Below, piece after piece: positions 23,825-31,860 of a stretch of 64,000 nucleotides of DNA. This DNA comes from Sandaracinus amylolyticus. GTDB lineage: Bacteria; Myxococcota_A; Polyangia; Polyangiales; Sandaracinaceae. The notes under the pieces were generated by a model that searched no databases, had not been told where the DNA came from, and worked only from the letters and a program-made list of their open reading frames with translations. Made by a program: the position numbers and the translations under genes. How positions within the stretch are numbered: the first letter of the stretch is position 1; each line of letters begins with the position of its first letter. Location: contig NZ_CP070225.1 in assembly GCF_021631985.1 (NCBI RefSeq), positions 4,588,001 through 4,652,000 on the forward strand. The letters are read 5' to 3'.

Positions 23825-25900
23825 ATGACACCGCCGGAGCGGGCGTTCATCGACCCGGGAACGTTGCGCCGGCGCGCGTCGCATGGGCACCCTCGCGCGG
23901 TGAGCCGATGGGACCGCGCCCGAGAGCGTGCACGCTTCGCGATCGCGGTGGTGGTCACCAGCGTGCTCGGCGCGGCGTTCGCGGTCGTCGTGCGCGGCGG
24001 CATCGAGCGGGCGACCGAAATGCTCTTCGGAGATCGCGAGGTGGTCGCGGCCTTCCGTGCGCTCCCCGCGTGGGTGTGCCTGGTCGCGCCCGCGCTCGGC
24101 GCGCTGCTCGGCGGGCTGATCGCGATGGCGGCCGCGGCGCGCCTGCCGGCCTCGCACGGCGTCGGCGACGTGATGGAGAGCGTGGTGCTCGGGCGCGGCC
24201 GGGTCTCGCTGCGCGCTGCGCTCGCGAAGACCGCGTCGTCGATCTGCGCGATCGTGTCGGGTGGATCGCTCGGTCGCGAGGGTCCGCTGATCCAGGTGGG
24301 CGCGGCGCTGGGCGGCGCGTGCGGCGGTGTGCTCGGGATGTCGCCCTCGCGCACCCGCATCCTGCTGGCGACGGGCACCGCGGCGGGCTTCGCGGCCGCG
24401 TACAACACGCCGATCGCGGCGACGCTCTTCGTGATCGAGATCGTGACCGGCGTGGTCGCGCTCGAGGTGATCGTGCCGGTGGTCGTGGGCGCGGCGGTCG
24501 CGACCGCGATCTCGCGCATCACGCTGGGCGAATTGCCGTTCTACGGGCTGCGCGACTACGCGCTCGTGACGCCCGGACAGCTCGCGAGCTCGATCGTGCT
24601 CGGTCCGCTCGGCGGCCTCGCGGGCGTGCTCTTCATGCAGATGCTGAGCAGCGGCGAGGCGCTCTTCTCGCGGGTGAAGCTGCCGCTCGCGATGCGCGCC
24701 GCGCTCGGCGGTCTGATCGTCGGCGCGATCGCGATCGAGCTGCCGGCGGTGACCGGCAACGGTGCGGAGCCGATCCGCGAGCTGCTCGACGGGCACGTGG
24801 TCGGGCTCGCGCTGGTGGCGCTGCTCGTCGCGAAGCCGCTCGCGACGACCGCGTCGGTGTCGTCGGGGAGCGCGGGCGGTGTGTTCACGCCGTCGATGTT
24901 CCTCGGCGCGTCGCTCGGCGCAGTGATCGCGTCGATGCTCGCGACCTCGGGGATCGACGCCGAGCGCGAGGCGTTCGTGGGCTCGTTCGCGCTCGTCGGC
25001 ATGGCCGCGGTGGTCGCGGCGACGACCCACGCGCCGCTGATGGCGACGGTGCTCGCGTTCGAGATGAGCGGCGATTACGCGCTCGTGCTCCCGCTGCTCG
25101 CGGCGACGTCGCTCGCGACCGCGACCGCTCGCGCGATGCGCCGCGAGTCGATCTACGGCGCGGAGATGCGGCGCAAGGGCGTGTCGTGGGACGGCTCGCT
25201 CGCGCATCGGCTCGCGCGGGCGGTGCATGCGCGCGACGTGCTCGAGCAAGCGCTGGTGCTTCCGCGCGAGATGCCGCTCGCCGAGGTGCACGCGGAGCTC
25301 GCGGCGCGGCGCGCACGGGTGGCGTACGCGACGATCGACGAGGGTCGCGTCGTCGCCGTGGACTTCCGCGCGCTCGCCGACGCGGACGAGGCCCAGCGGC
25401 GGGCGACGCTCGGGGACGCGGGGACGAAGGTCGATCCGATCGTGCCCGACGACGATCTGCCGCGGATGAGCGAGCGGCTCTGGGACGCCGAGTGGGGCGA
25501 GCTGCCGGTCGTCGATGCGCGCGGCGAGGTGCTCGGCATCGTGACGCGACGCGGTCTGCTCGGCGCGATGGATCGCGAGCTCTTGCAGCGCGATCTGCTG
25601 CTGACGCGCATGACGTGGTCGGAGGCGGAGCCCGGTCGATTGATCGAGCTGCCGCGCAACTACCGCATCGGGCCGATCGACGCGCCCGAGGACGCGGTGG
25701 GCGGCGCGCTGGACCCGAGCGCGGTGCGTCGCGAGCTCGGGCTGTGGGTGCTCGCAGTGCGAACCGGCGGCGCGCGCGCGCCGTGGCGCGACTCGCACGA
25801 GAGCGGCGTGGTCGCGCCCGGCGATCGCTGGCTCGCGATGGGCCCGCGCGACGCGTTCGAGCGACTCGGGCAGCGCACGACGAGGCTCCCCGCCGGGTGA
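23825..25900 (+). CDS. ClC-family chloride transporter/channel with CBS-like C-terminus
   Basis: A 691-residue ClC protein. The anion pathway motifs are visible: SHGVGDVMES (equivalent of GSGIPE), GSLGREGPLIQ with the gating Glu, AAAYNTPIAATLFVIE, and GGVFTPSMFLGA. The second glutamate of the E-E pair that carries protons in antiporters is replaced by Ile (FVIEIV). After the membrane part (to about residue 445) come about 245 cytoplasmic residues with CBS-like halves (LPVVDARGEVLGIVTRRGLL) and a last TrkA-C-like module. The ATG at 23825 lacks a ribosome-binding site; GTG at 23900 is the alternative. Confidence 0.9.
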   Translation: MTPPERAFIDPGTLRRRASHGHPRAVSRWDRARERARFAIAVVVTSVLGAAFAVVVRGGIERATEMLFGDREVVAAFRALPAWVCLVAPALGALLGGLIAMAAAARLPASHGVGDVMESVVLGRGRVSLRAALAKTASSICAIVSGGSLGREGPLIQVGAALGGACGGVLGMSPSRTRILLATGTAAGFAAAYNTPIAATLFVIEIVTGVVALEVIVPVVVGAAVATAISRITLGELPFYGLRDYALVTPGQLASSIVLGPLGGLAGVLFMQMLSSGEALFSRVKLPLAMRAALGGLIVGAIAIELPAVTGNGAEPIRELLDGHVVGLALVALLVAKPLATTASVSSGSAGGVFTPSMFLGASLGAVIASMLATSGIDAEREAFVGSFALVGMAAVVAATTHAPLMATVLAFEMSGDYALVLPLLAATSLATATARAMRRESIYGAEMRRKGVSWDGSLAHRLARAVHARDVLEQALVLPREMPLAEVHAELAARRARVAYATIDEGRVVAVDFRALADADEAQRRATLGDAGTKVDPIVPDDDLPRMSERLWDAEWGELPVVDARGEVLGIVTRRGLLGAMDRELLQRDLLLTRMTWSEAEPGRLIELPRNYRIGPIDAPEDAVGGALDPSAVRRELGLWVLAVRTGGARAPWRDSHESGVVAPGDRWLAMGPRDAFERLGQRTTRLPAG

Positions 25901-25925
25901 AGCGCGCCGCGGACGTATCAAGCGC

Positions 25926-26220
25926 GATGAGAAAGGCGCTCGTCGAAGCGTTCGAGAGCCTTTCGCACGACGAGAGAGAGCCTCTCGAGCCCTTCCAGAG
26001 CCTTGCGCACGACGAGAGAATGCCTCTCGAGCCCTTCCAGAGCCTTGCGCATGACGAGAGAAAGGCTCTCGCGCTCTTCGTCGGGCCTCCGTACGACGAG
26101 AGAAAGCCTCGCGAGCCCGTCGGCGCCCTTCGTCGCGATGAGAGAACGCCGCTCGAGCCCGTCGAGGGCCTTGCGCAAGACGAGAGAACGCCTCTCGAGC
26201 CCCTCGGAGCCTTCCGCTCG
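25926..26220. repeat. Seven-copy 42-bp tandem repeat
   Basis: Units begin at 25926 (43 bp), 25969, 26011, 26053, 26095, 26137 and 26179 and share GACGAGAGAA, CCTCTCGAGCCC and CCTTGCGC blocks. Units 2 and 3 are almost identical; the others differ by 5-15 substitutions. A decayed eighth copy may start at 26221. The array starts 25 bp after the ClC stop. It is open in several frames, but third-position bases are much less GC-rich than in real genes here, so it is read as non-coding. Confidence 0.85.
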
Positions 26221-26360
26221 GCGAGACAAAGCCTCTCGCGCGCTGCGACAGCGCTGCCCGCGACGAGAACGCACGCTGACGCGAGACGACAGATCCGCGC
26301 GTTCGTCGCGCGGCGGGAGACGGGGGCTCAGCGGCGCCCGGTGGCGAGCACGGAGCGGAG

Positions 26361-26414
26361 CGGACTTCGGTCCGTGAGCACCGCGCGCAGACGGCGGGGG
26401 ACGATCAGCCCCCG
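26361..26414. other. Two hairpins in the 25.9-26.45 kb intergenic region
   Basis: CGGAC-TTCG-GTCCG (26361-26374) is a perfect stem with a stable UUCG tetraloop on the plus strand. CGGGGG and CCCCCG (26395-26414) form a second stem with an 8-base loop. They lie between the tandem repeat and the end of the minus-strand TPR-like gene and may act as bidirectional transcript ends. No gene is seen in 26221-26454. Confidence 0.4.
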
Positions 26415-26454
26415 TATCGCGCCGCGTCCTTCCCGGTGGATCCCCGGCTCGCGT

Positions 26455-27018
26455 TCACCGTGAAGCGCTCAAGATCCGCGCGGCGCGGACGCTGAGCGAG
26501 TACGCGAGCTGCGCGCGGCTGTCGGTGCGCGGGTCGGTCACGCCCCACGCGTGCATGCGCGACAGCGCGTTGCGGTGCATCGAGAGCGCCGCGTAGGTGC
26601 GCTCCGAGCAGCTGCGCTCGGGGATCGGGGTCACCGACGACGAGTCCGCGGTGCCGATCGAGCGCGCACAGCGCGCGGCCGCGAGCTCCGCGGTGGCGAG
26701 CGCATCGGCGACGCGACCGCTCTGCTCGTAGGCGCGTGCCAGACGATGTGCGACGGCGGGGTCGGCCTGCACCGATGCGTCGGCGGTGCTCAGGGTCGCG
26801 ACCGCGAGGTCGGGGCGATCGAGGTCGAGGTAGGCGTCGGCGAGGTGCTCGGCCAGCGCGGGGTCCTCGCGATCGCGCGCGAAGCGATCCTCCATGTCCG
26901 CGAGATCACGAGTGAGCTCGGCGTGTGGATCCATCGCGGAGGAGGGCTCGGCCAGGGTCAGCGACGCCCACGCGAGCGCCAGCGTGCAGAGGATCCCGAC
27001 GTTGAGCTTCGCCTCCAT
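26455..27018 (-). CDS. Exported TPR-like protein
   Basis: A 187-residue protein with an N-terminal signal or anchor (LNVGILCTLALAWASLTLAE). The mature part has TPR-like helix pairs (LAEHLADAYLDLDRPDLAVA, HRLARAYEQSGRVADALATA), the tail of a third, and two cysteines near the middle. Such proteins mediate protein contacts in the periplasm. The ATG at 27018 has GGAGGAAGAGG upstream. It is divergent from the RseP-like gene. Confidence 0.65.
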   Translation of the reverse strand: MEAKLNVGILCTLALAWASLTLAEPSSAMDPHAELTRDLADMEDRFARDREDPALAEHLADAYLDLDRPDLAVATLSTADASVQADPAVAHRLARAYEQSGRVADALATAELAAARCARSIGTADSSSVTPIPERSCSERTYAALSMHRNALSRMHAWGVTDPRTDSRAQLAYSLSVRAARILSASR

Positions 27019-27222
27019 CCGCCTCTTCCTCCCGCTGAGAGCGTTCGCGGCGGTCAGTCCGCGAACCAGGAACACTGTGACCCCGGCGTGCGAGGAGGCT
27101 TGGACAGCGCTCCTCGGCGAAAGTTCCCGGCGCTTTTCGTACCCCGGCGCCGCGAGGTTCTCCCTCGGGGCCCGAACGGCGAGCGTGCCACGCGGGCCCG
27201 ATGCGGTCATCCTCGGGGCGGC

Positions 27223-28884
27223 GTGGCGGTCGTCTACTTCGTCGTCCTGGTCGGCGTGCTCATCTTCGTGCACGAGCTCGGCCACTTCGCGTGGGCGAAG
27301 TTCTTCGGGGTGAAGGTCCTGAAGTTCTCGCTGGGCTTCGGACCGCGCATCGCCGGCGTGCAGCGCGGCGACACCGAGTACGTCATCGCGGCGTTCCCGC
27401 TCGGCGGGTACGTGCGGATGCTCGGCGAGAACCCGAACGACACGGTCTCGCCGGAGGACGCGGGGCGCTCGTTCGCGGAGCAGCCGCTGTGGAAGCGCTT
27501 CGTGATCGTGCTCGCGGGGCCGGCGATGAACCTCGCGTTCCCGATCCTCCTCTACTTCGTCGTGTTCCTCGGCGTCGCGGCCGAGCGCACGCCGCCGGTG
27601 ATCGGCACGGTGTTCCCCGATCGCCCCGCGGCGGAGCACCTCATGCCCGGCGACCGCATCGTCGCGATCGACGGCGACGAGATCGCGACCTGGGACGGGC
27701 TCGGCGAGCACGTCGAGCCGAGCGCGGGTCGCGCGCTGGTGTTCACGATCGAGCGCGACGGGCAGCAGCTCGAGCGCTCGATCACGCCGACGTGGAGCGA
27801 AGAGGAGCGACCGCTCGAGCTGAGCGCGCGCCTCGGGCGCATCGGCGTCATGCCGTACCACCCGCTCGCGGTGATCGGCATCACGTCACCGTCGCAGCCC
27901 GCCGCGGCGGCGGGGCTCCGCAGCTTCGATCGCGTGGTCGCGGCCGGAGGTCGTCCCATCGAGCGATGGATCGATCTGCAGGCGGTCCTCGAGCGGAACC
28001 GCGGCTCGATGCTGCCCATCACGTACCTGCGCCCGCAGCGCCTCACCGACGTGCTGTCGGGGCTCGCCGATCTCGATCTCTACGAGCCCCACGTCGCGAC
28101 GCTCACGCCCGAGGGTGGCTCGGGGAGCGGCATCGATCGCGCCGGGCTCGAGAGCAGCGATCTCTACGTCGCACGCGTGGTCGCGGGGTCGGCCGAGCAT
28201 CGCGCCGGGCTGCTCCCGGGGGATCGGCTGCTGACGCTCGACGACCAGCCGATCCGCATGTGGGCGCAGTTCCTCGAGGACGTGCGCGCGCACGCGGGCG
28301 ACGAGCGCACGCTCGCCTGGAAGCACAACGATCAGGAGATCACGCGTCGCATCCGGCTCACCTGCGATCGCACGGTCGAGGGCGGTGTGATCTCGTATCG
28401 CTACGGGATCGAGCACTTCGCGCCGACGACGGTGGACGCGCCGGTGCCGCATCCCTCGCCCGTGAGCTTCGCGCTCCGCGAGTCGCTGAGCGCGACGTGG
28501 CAGATGATCGAGCTCACCGGCGTGTCGCTGGTGCGCCTCTTCCAGGGGCGCGTCTCGCCGCGCGAGGTCGGGGGACCGCTCGAGATCGCGCGTCAGGCGC
28601 AGATCGCGGCGCGCGGAGGGTCGCTCGACTTCCTCGCGCTCATGGCGTTCATCTCGATCAACCTCGGCCTGCTGAACCTCTTGCCGATCCCGGTGCTCGA
28701 CGGTGGGCACCTCTTCTTCTTCGCGGTCGAGGGCGTGTCGCGTCGTCCGGTGAGCCGGCGCTTGCGCGAGCTCGCGTCGCTCACCGGGCTCGCGATGCTC
28801 GTCATCGTGATGGTGCTCGTCTTCACGAACGACGTCGCGCGGCAGTGGCCGGACATCGTGGCGGCGTTCGAAGCGCTGGAGTGA
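27223..28884 (+). CDS. rseP: RIP site-2 zinc metalloprotease, RseP-like
   Basis: A 553-residue intramembrane protease. The zinc-binding HELGH is in the first membrane helix (IFVHELGHFAWAKFFGVKV), and the third zinc ligand lies in NLLPIPVLDGGHLFFF. Between them are PDZ-like domains (VFPDRPAAEHLMPGDRIVAI; RVVAGSAEHRAGLLPGDRLL), where two are usual, and a further PDZ-like region. The length exceeds the E. coli enzyme by about 100 residues because of an extended periplasmic part. RseP cleaves membrane-anchored anti-sigma factors after a first cut, so it may act on the two ECF systems in this window. The GTG at 27223 is the chosen start. It is followed at 3 bp by rsmB. Confidence 0.92.
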   Translation: MAVVYFVVLVGVLIFVHELGHFAWAKFFGVKVLKFSLGFGPRIAGVQRGDTEYVIAAFPLGGYVRMLGENPNDTVSPEDAGRSFAEQPLWKRFVIVLAGPAMNLAFPILLYFVVFLGVAAERTPPVIGTVFPDRPAAEHLMPGDRIVAIDGDEIATWDGLGEHVEPSAGRALVFTIERDGQQLERSITPTWSEEERPLELSARLGRIGVMPYHPLAVIGITSPSQPAAAAGLRSFDRVVAAGGRPIERWIDLQAVLERNRGSMLPITYLRPQRLTDVLSGLADLDLYEPHVATLTPEGGSGSGIDRAGLESSDLYVARVVAGSAEHRAGLLPGDRLLTLDDQPIRMWAQFLEDVRAHAGDERTLAWKHNDQEITRRIRLTCDRTVEGGVISYRYGIEHFAPTTVDAPVPHPSPVSFALRESLSATWQMIELTGVSLVRLFQGRVSPREVGGPLEIARQAQIAARGGSLDFLALMAFISINLGLLNLLPIPVLDGGHLFFFAVEGVSRRPVSRRLRELASLTGLAMLVIVMVLVFTNDVARQWPDIVAAFEALE

Positions 28885-28887
28885 TCG

Positions 28888-30228
28888 GTGGTCGCGCCTG
28901 CTTCTCCTGCGCGCGTCGTGGCGACGCGCGTGCTTCATCGGATCGGCACCGAGGGCGCGTGGGCATCGCCCGCGCTCGACGCGGAGATCGAGCGCGCCGG
29001 GCTCGACGCACGCGACGCCGCGCTCGCGACCGAGATCGTCTACGGCACGCTGCGCACGTTGCCCTCGATCGATCGCGCGCTCGCGTCGAAGCAGACGAAG
29101 AAGGGCGAGCTCGAGCCGCTCACGCGCGCGGCGCTGCGCGCGGCGCAGTACCAGCTCGCGCATCTGTCGGGCGCGCCCTCGCACGCCGTCGTCTCCGACG
29201 CGGTGTCGATCGTGCGTGCGCAGCGCGGCGAAGGGCTCTCTCGCTTCGCGAACGCGGTGCTGCGCGCGCTCGCGCGCGAGCGCCCGGCCTCGCCCGAGCG
29301 CGCGACGAGGCTCGAAGTGCCGAAGTGGCTCGAGGGCGAGATGACGCGCGGCCTCGGCGCCGAGCGCGCCGAGGCGTTCCTGCGCGCGCGTCCGCTGCCG
29401 CCGCCGATCGCGCTGCGCGTCGAGCTCGGGCGCACCACCCGCGAAGCGCTCGCTGCGCGCATCCGCGAGGCGCGTCCCAGCGGCGCCGTGCGCGAGGGCG
29501 TGCTCTCGGCGCGCGCGCTGCTCGTCAGCGGCGTGGGCGATCCGCGCGCGCTGCCCGGATGGGACGAGGGGCTCTTCGCGGTGCAGGACGAGGGCTCGCA
29601 GGTCGTCGCATCGCTGCTCGACGCGCACGCGGGCGAGTCGATCGCGGATGCGTGCGCGGGCCGAGGCGGGAAGACCGCGCTCCTCGTCTCGCAGGTCGGC
29701 GCGAGCGGGAGCGTGACCGCGATCGATCTCCACGAGCGCAAGCTCGAGCAGATCGACGGCGAGCTCGCGCGGCTCGGGCTCCCGCGCGATCATGCGCGCA
29801 TCGAGGCGCGCGATCTCTCGGTCGGCGCCGGTGGGCTCGAGCGCGCGTTCGATCGTGTGCTCGTCGATGCGCCGTGCACCGGCCTCGGCACGATCCACCG
29901 CCGCCCCGAGCTGCTCCTGCGCCTCACGCCCGCCGATCCTGCCCGCATGGGCGCGCTGCAGATCGCGATCGCGCGCAACGCCGCGAAGATGGTGAAGCCC
30001 GGCGGCGTGCTCGCGTTCGCGGTGTGCTCACCGACGCGCGCCGAGGGGCCCGAGGTCGCGGCGCGCATGGAGCGCGAGATCGCGGGGCTCACGCGTCTGG
30101 TCGATCGCGTCGAGGGCGTGCCCCTCGCGCCCGACGACGATGGCGTGTGGCGCATCGGGCCGTTCGGCATCGCGAGCGACGAGGGCCCGGACGCCTACCA
30201 GGTCGTGCGCTTCCGCGTCACGTCCTGA
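28888..30228 (+). CDS. rsmB: 16S rRNA (cytosine-C5)-methyltransferase RsmB
   Basis: A 446-residue NOL1/NOP2/Sun-family methyltransferase. The N-terminal ~140 residues are the NusB-like RNA-binding domain (ATRVLHRIGTEGAWASPAL, LAHLSGAPSHAVVSDAVSIV). The C-terminal methyltransferase has a SAM-binding loop in DACAGRGGKTALL, the VDAPCTGLGTIHRRPE motif with the enzyme-release Cys, and the second Cys in AFAVCSPTRAEG. It methylates C967 of 16S rRNA in E. coli. The GTG start is 3 bp after the rseP-like stop, so the two are probably cotranscribed. It overlaps the convergent GGDEF gene by 11 bp. Confidence 0.9.
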   Translation: MVAPASPARVVATRVLHRIGTEGAWASPALDAEIERAGLDARDAALATEIVYGTLRTLPSIDRALASKQTKKGELEPLTRAALRAAQYQLAHLSGAPSHAVVSDAVSIVRAQRGEGLSRFANAVLRALARERPASPERATRLEVPKWLEGEMTRGLGAERAEAFLRARPLPPPIALRVELGRTTREALAARIREARPSGAVREGVLSARALLVSGVGDPRALPGWDEGLFAVQDEGSQVVASLLDAHAGESIADACAGRGGKTALLVSQVGASGSVTAIDLHERKLEQIDGELARLGLPRDHARIEARDLSVGAGGLERAFDRVLVDAPCTGLGTIHRRPELLLRLTPADPARMGALQIAIARNAAKMVKPGGVLAFAVCSPTRAEGPEVAARMEREIAGLTRLVDRVEGVPLAPDDDGVWRIGPFGIASDEGPDAYQVVRFRVTS

Positions 30229-31117
30229 CGACGCCGCGTCCTTCGTTCTTCGCGCGGAAGAGCGCTTCGTCGGCGGCGCGGAGCAGCGTGAACACCTCGT
30301 CGCCCTGCGCCGGCCCGACCGCCACACCCGCCGACGCGCCGACCCCGAGCCGCTCGCCGAGGTGCATCACGCGCATCGCCGCGATCGCGTCGAGCACGCG
30401 CTGCGCGAGCGCCTCGATCGCGCGCACATCCGCGCCCGGCAGCGCGACCGCGAACTCGTCGCCGCCCAGCCGGCACGCGAATGCGGGCGCGACCACCGTC
30501 GCGCCGATCACCCTCCCGACCTCGGTGATCACACGCGCGCCGACGAGGTGCCCGTGCACGTCGTTGATCTGCTTCAGCCGATCGAGATCGATCACCGCGA
30601 GCCCGATCGCGGGACCCGCACCTGCGCGCGCGGCGTCGAGGCGCGCCGCGACCTCGAGCTCGAGCTTGCGACGCGACATCAGGCCCGTGAGATCGTCGCG
30701 CCAGAGCCGCTCCTCGACCTCCGCGTCGAACGCCTGCTCCACCGCGCCGTGCAGCTCGAAGCGCAGCACCGTCGCGCCGATCTGGATGCGATCCGCCGCC
30801 GACAACAAGAGCTTCGCGACGCGCATCCCGTCGACCTCGACGCCGTGCTGGCCGAGATCGACCACGCTCCAGCCCTCGGGCCCGGGCTCGATGCGCGCGT
30901 GGCGCCACGCGATCCCGGGATCGCGCAGCGGGAGATCGCACGAGGGGTCGCGACCGATCTCGATCGCGCTCTCGTCGAGCGCGAGGCGAAGGCCGATCTG
31001 CGGGCCGTTGAGCACCACGAGCACCGGCCTCTTTGCCGCCCCGTCCGTGCCGTTCCGGGGAGCGCCATCGACGTCGGTCTCGGGCACCGTCGCCCGACCT
31101 CGCGGCGGCCAGGTCAC
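30218..31117 (-). CDS. FHA-GGDEF diguanylate cyclase
   Basis: A 299-residue cytoplasmic protein. Residues about 30-125 form an FHA domain, which binds phosphothreonine, with the IGRDPSCDLPL strand-loop and RHARIEP. Residues about 140-299 are GGDEF with an intact signature RLGGDEFAVALPGADV and the DDLTGLMSRRKLE start. The RxxD product-inhibition site is not visible upstream of GGDEF. It should make cyclic di-GMP, with activity or location set by phosphoprotein binding; the Ser/Thr kinase at 34055-35956 is a possible source of that mark. Codon 1 is GTG. Confidence 0.9.
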   Translation of the reverse strand: MTWPPRGRATVPETDVDGAPRNGTDGAAKRPVLVVLNGPQIGLRLALDESAIEIGRDPSCDLPLRDPGIAWRHARIEPGPEGWSVVDLGQHGVEVDGMRVAKLLLSAADRIQIGATVLRFELHGAVEQAFDAEVEERLWRDDLTGLMSRRKLELEVAARLDAARAGAGPAIGLAVIDLDRLKQINDVHGHLVGARVITEVGRVIGATVVAPAFACRLGGDEFAVALPGADVRAIEALAQRVLDAIAAMRVMHLGERLGVGASAGVAVGPAQGDEVFTLLRAADEALFRAKNEGRGVVRT

Positions 31118-31232
31118 GGCGCCGATCGTAGCAGGTCGCCTTTGTACGCGACGGTTTCGTTCACCGCGCGATCACGTCGCCCGATCGACGCTGGCGGGAG
31201 CGCGCCGCGGGCCCCACGATCGCCGGCTCCCG

Positions 31233-31817
31233 ATGAACGATCCGCTCGCCGCACATCGCGCGCTCGTCGCGAAGGTCGACGCCTTCGAGGGCGCGGTGCG
31301 CGCGCGCCGCGATGCCTCGATGGCGTGCCGCGCGGGCTGCAGCGCGTGCTGTCACGCCGAGCTCTCGGTGTGCGACGTCGAGGCCGCCCTCGTGCGCGAA
31401 GGGCTCGCCGTGCTCGACGACGCGGCGCGCGCACACATCGCCGAGCGCGTCGACGTGCACGACGGTCGCTGCGTGATGCTCGACCACGAGGGTCGCTGCG
31501 CGATCTACGACGCGCGACCGCTGGTCTGCCGCACCCAGGGCCTGCCCCTGCGCTACCCCGACGGCGTGATCCCCGAGGCCGCGATCATGGCGCGCGGCAA
31601 GGGCGCGAACGGCGGTGCGCTCACCTGGTGCCCGCTCAACTTCCAGGGCGACGATCACGCGCCGCGCGCCGAGGACGTGCTCGACGCGGAGCGCGTCGAC
31701 GCGATGCTCGCGCTCTCGAACCGCGAGCACGGAGGCGACCCTTCGCGACGCACCTCGCTGCGCGCGCTCGCGCGCGAGATCACGGCCGAATTGAACGAGG
31801 GAAACGCACTGTGCTAG
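31233..31817 (+). CDS. YkgJ-family cysteine cluster protein
   Basis: A 194-residue protein with the CxxC-x2-CC pattern of the putative Zn/Fe-binding YkgJ (CxxCxxCC) family: CRAGCSACCHAELSVC, then GRCVMLDHEGRCAIYDARPLVC and a last TWCPLNF. Eight cysteines could bind a metal or Fe-S cluster. Family members have no firm function. It is 43 bp upstream of the second sigma-54 activator and may be cotranscribed with it. Confidence 0.85.
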   Translation: MNDPLAAHRALVAKVDAFEGAVRARRDASMACRAGCSACCHAELSVCDVEAALVREGLAVLDDAARAHIAERVDVHDGRCVMLDHEGRCAIYDARPLVCRTQGLPLRYPDGVIPEAAIMARGKGANGGALTWCPLNFQGDDHAPRAEDVLDAERVDAMLALSNREHGGDPSRRTSLRALAREITAELNEGNALC

Positions 31818-31860
31818 CGTGCCGGCCCCGATGCGGATGGGCTCCGAGGAAGGCAGCGTG

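Noticed and set aside
25918-26274. 118-codon minus-strand frame in the 42-bp repeat
   Set aside because: Base use at third positions is unlike genes here, no ribosome-binding site, and the first unit of 43 bp breaks the period. Listed as a repeat instead.
23395-26463. A 1022-codon open frame on the plus strand over the kinase promoter region, the ClC gene and the tandem repeat
   Set aside because: It is a shadow of the ClC frame; the translation is Arg/Ala/Gly-rich without any domain, as expected from high-GC DNA with few stops.
27181-27200. Second sigma-54 promoter (TGGCACG on the minus strand near 27190)
   Set aside because: The -12 box at the right distance is CCGTT and lacks the essential GC.
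27201-31232. Long plus-strand frame from 27201 through rseP and rsmB
   Set aside because: Only the last 194 codons (from 31233) form a recognisable protein; the rest is an off-frame shadow of rseP and rsmB.
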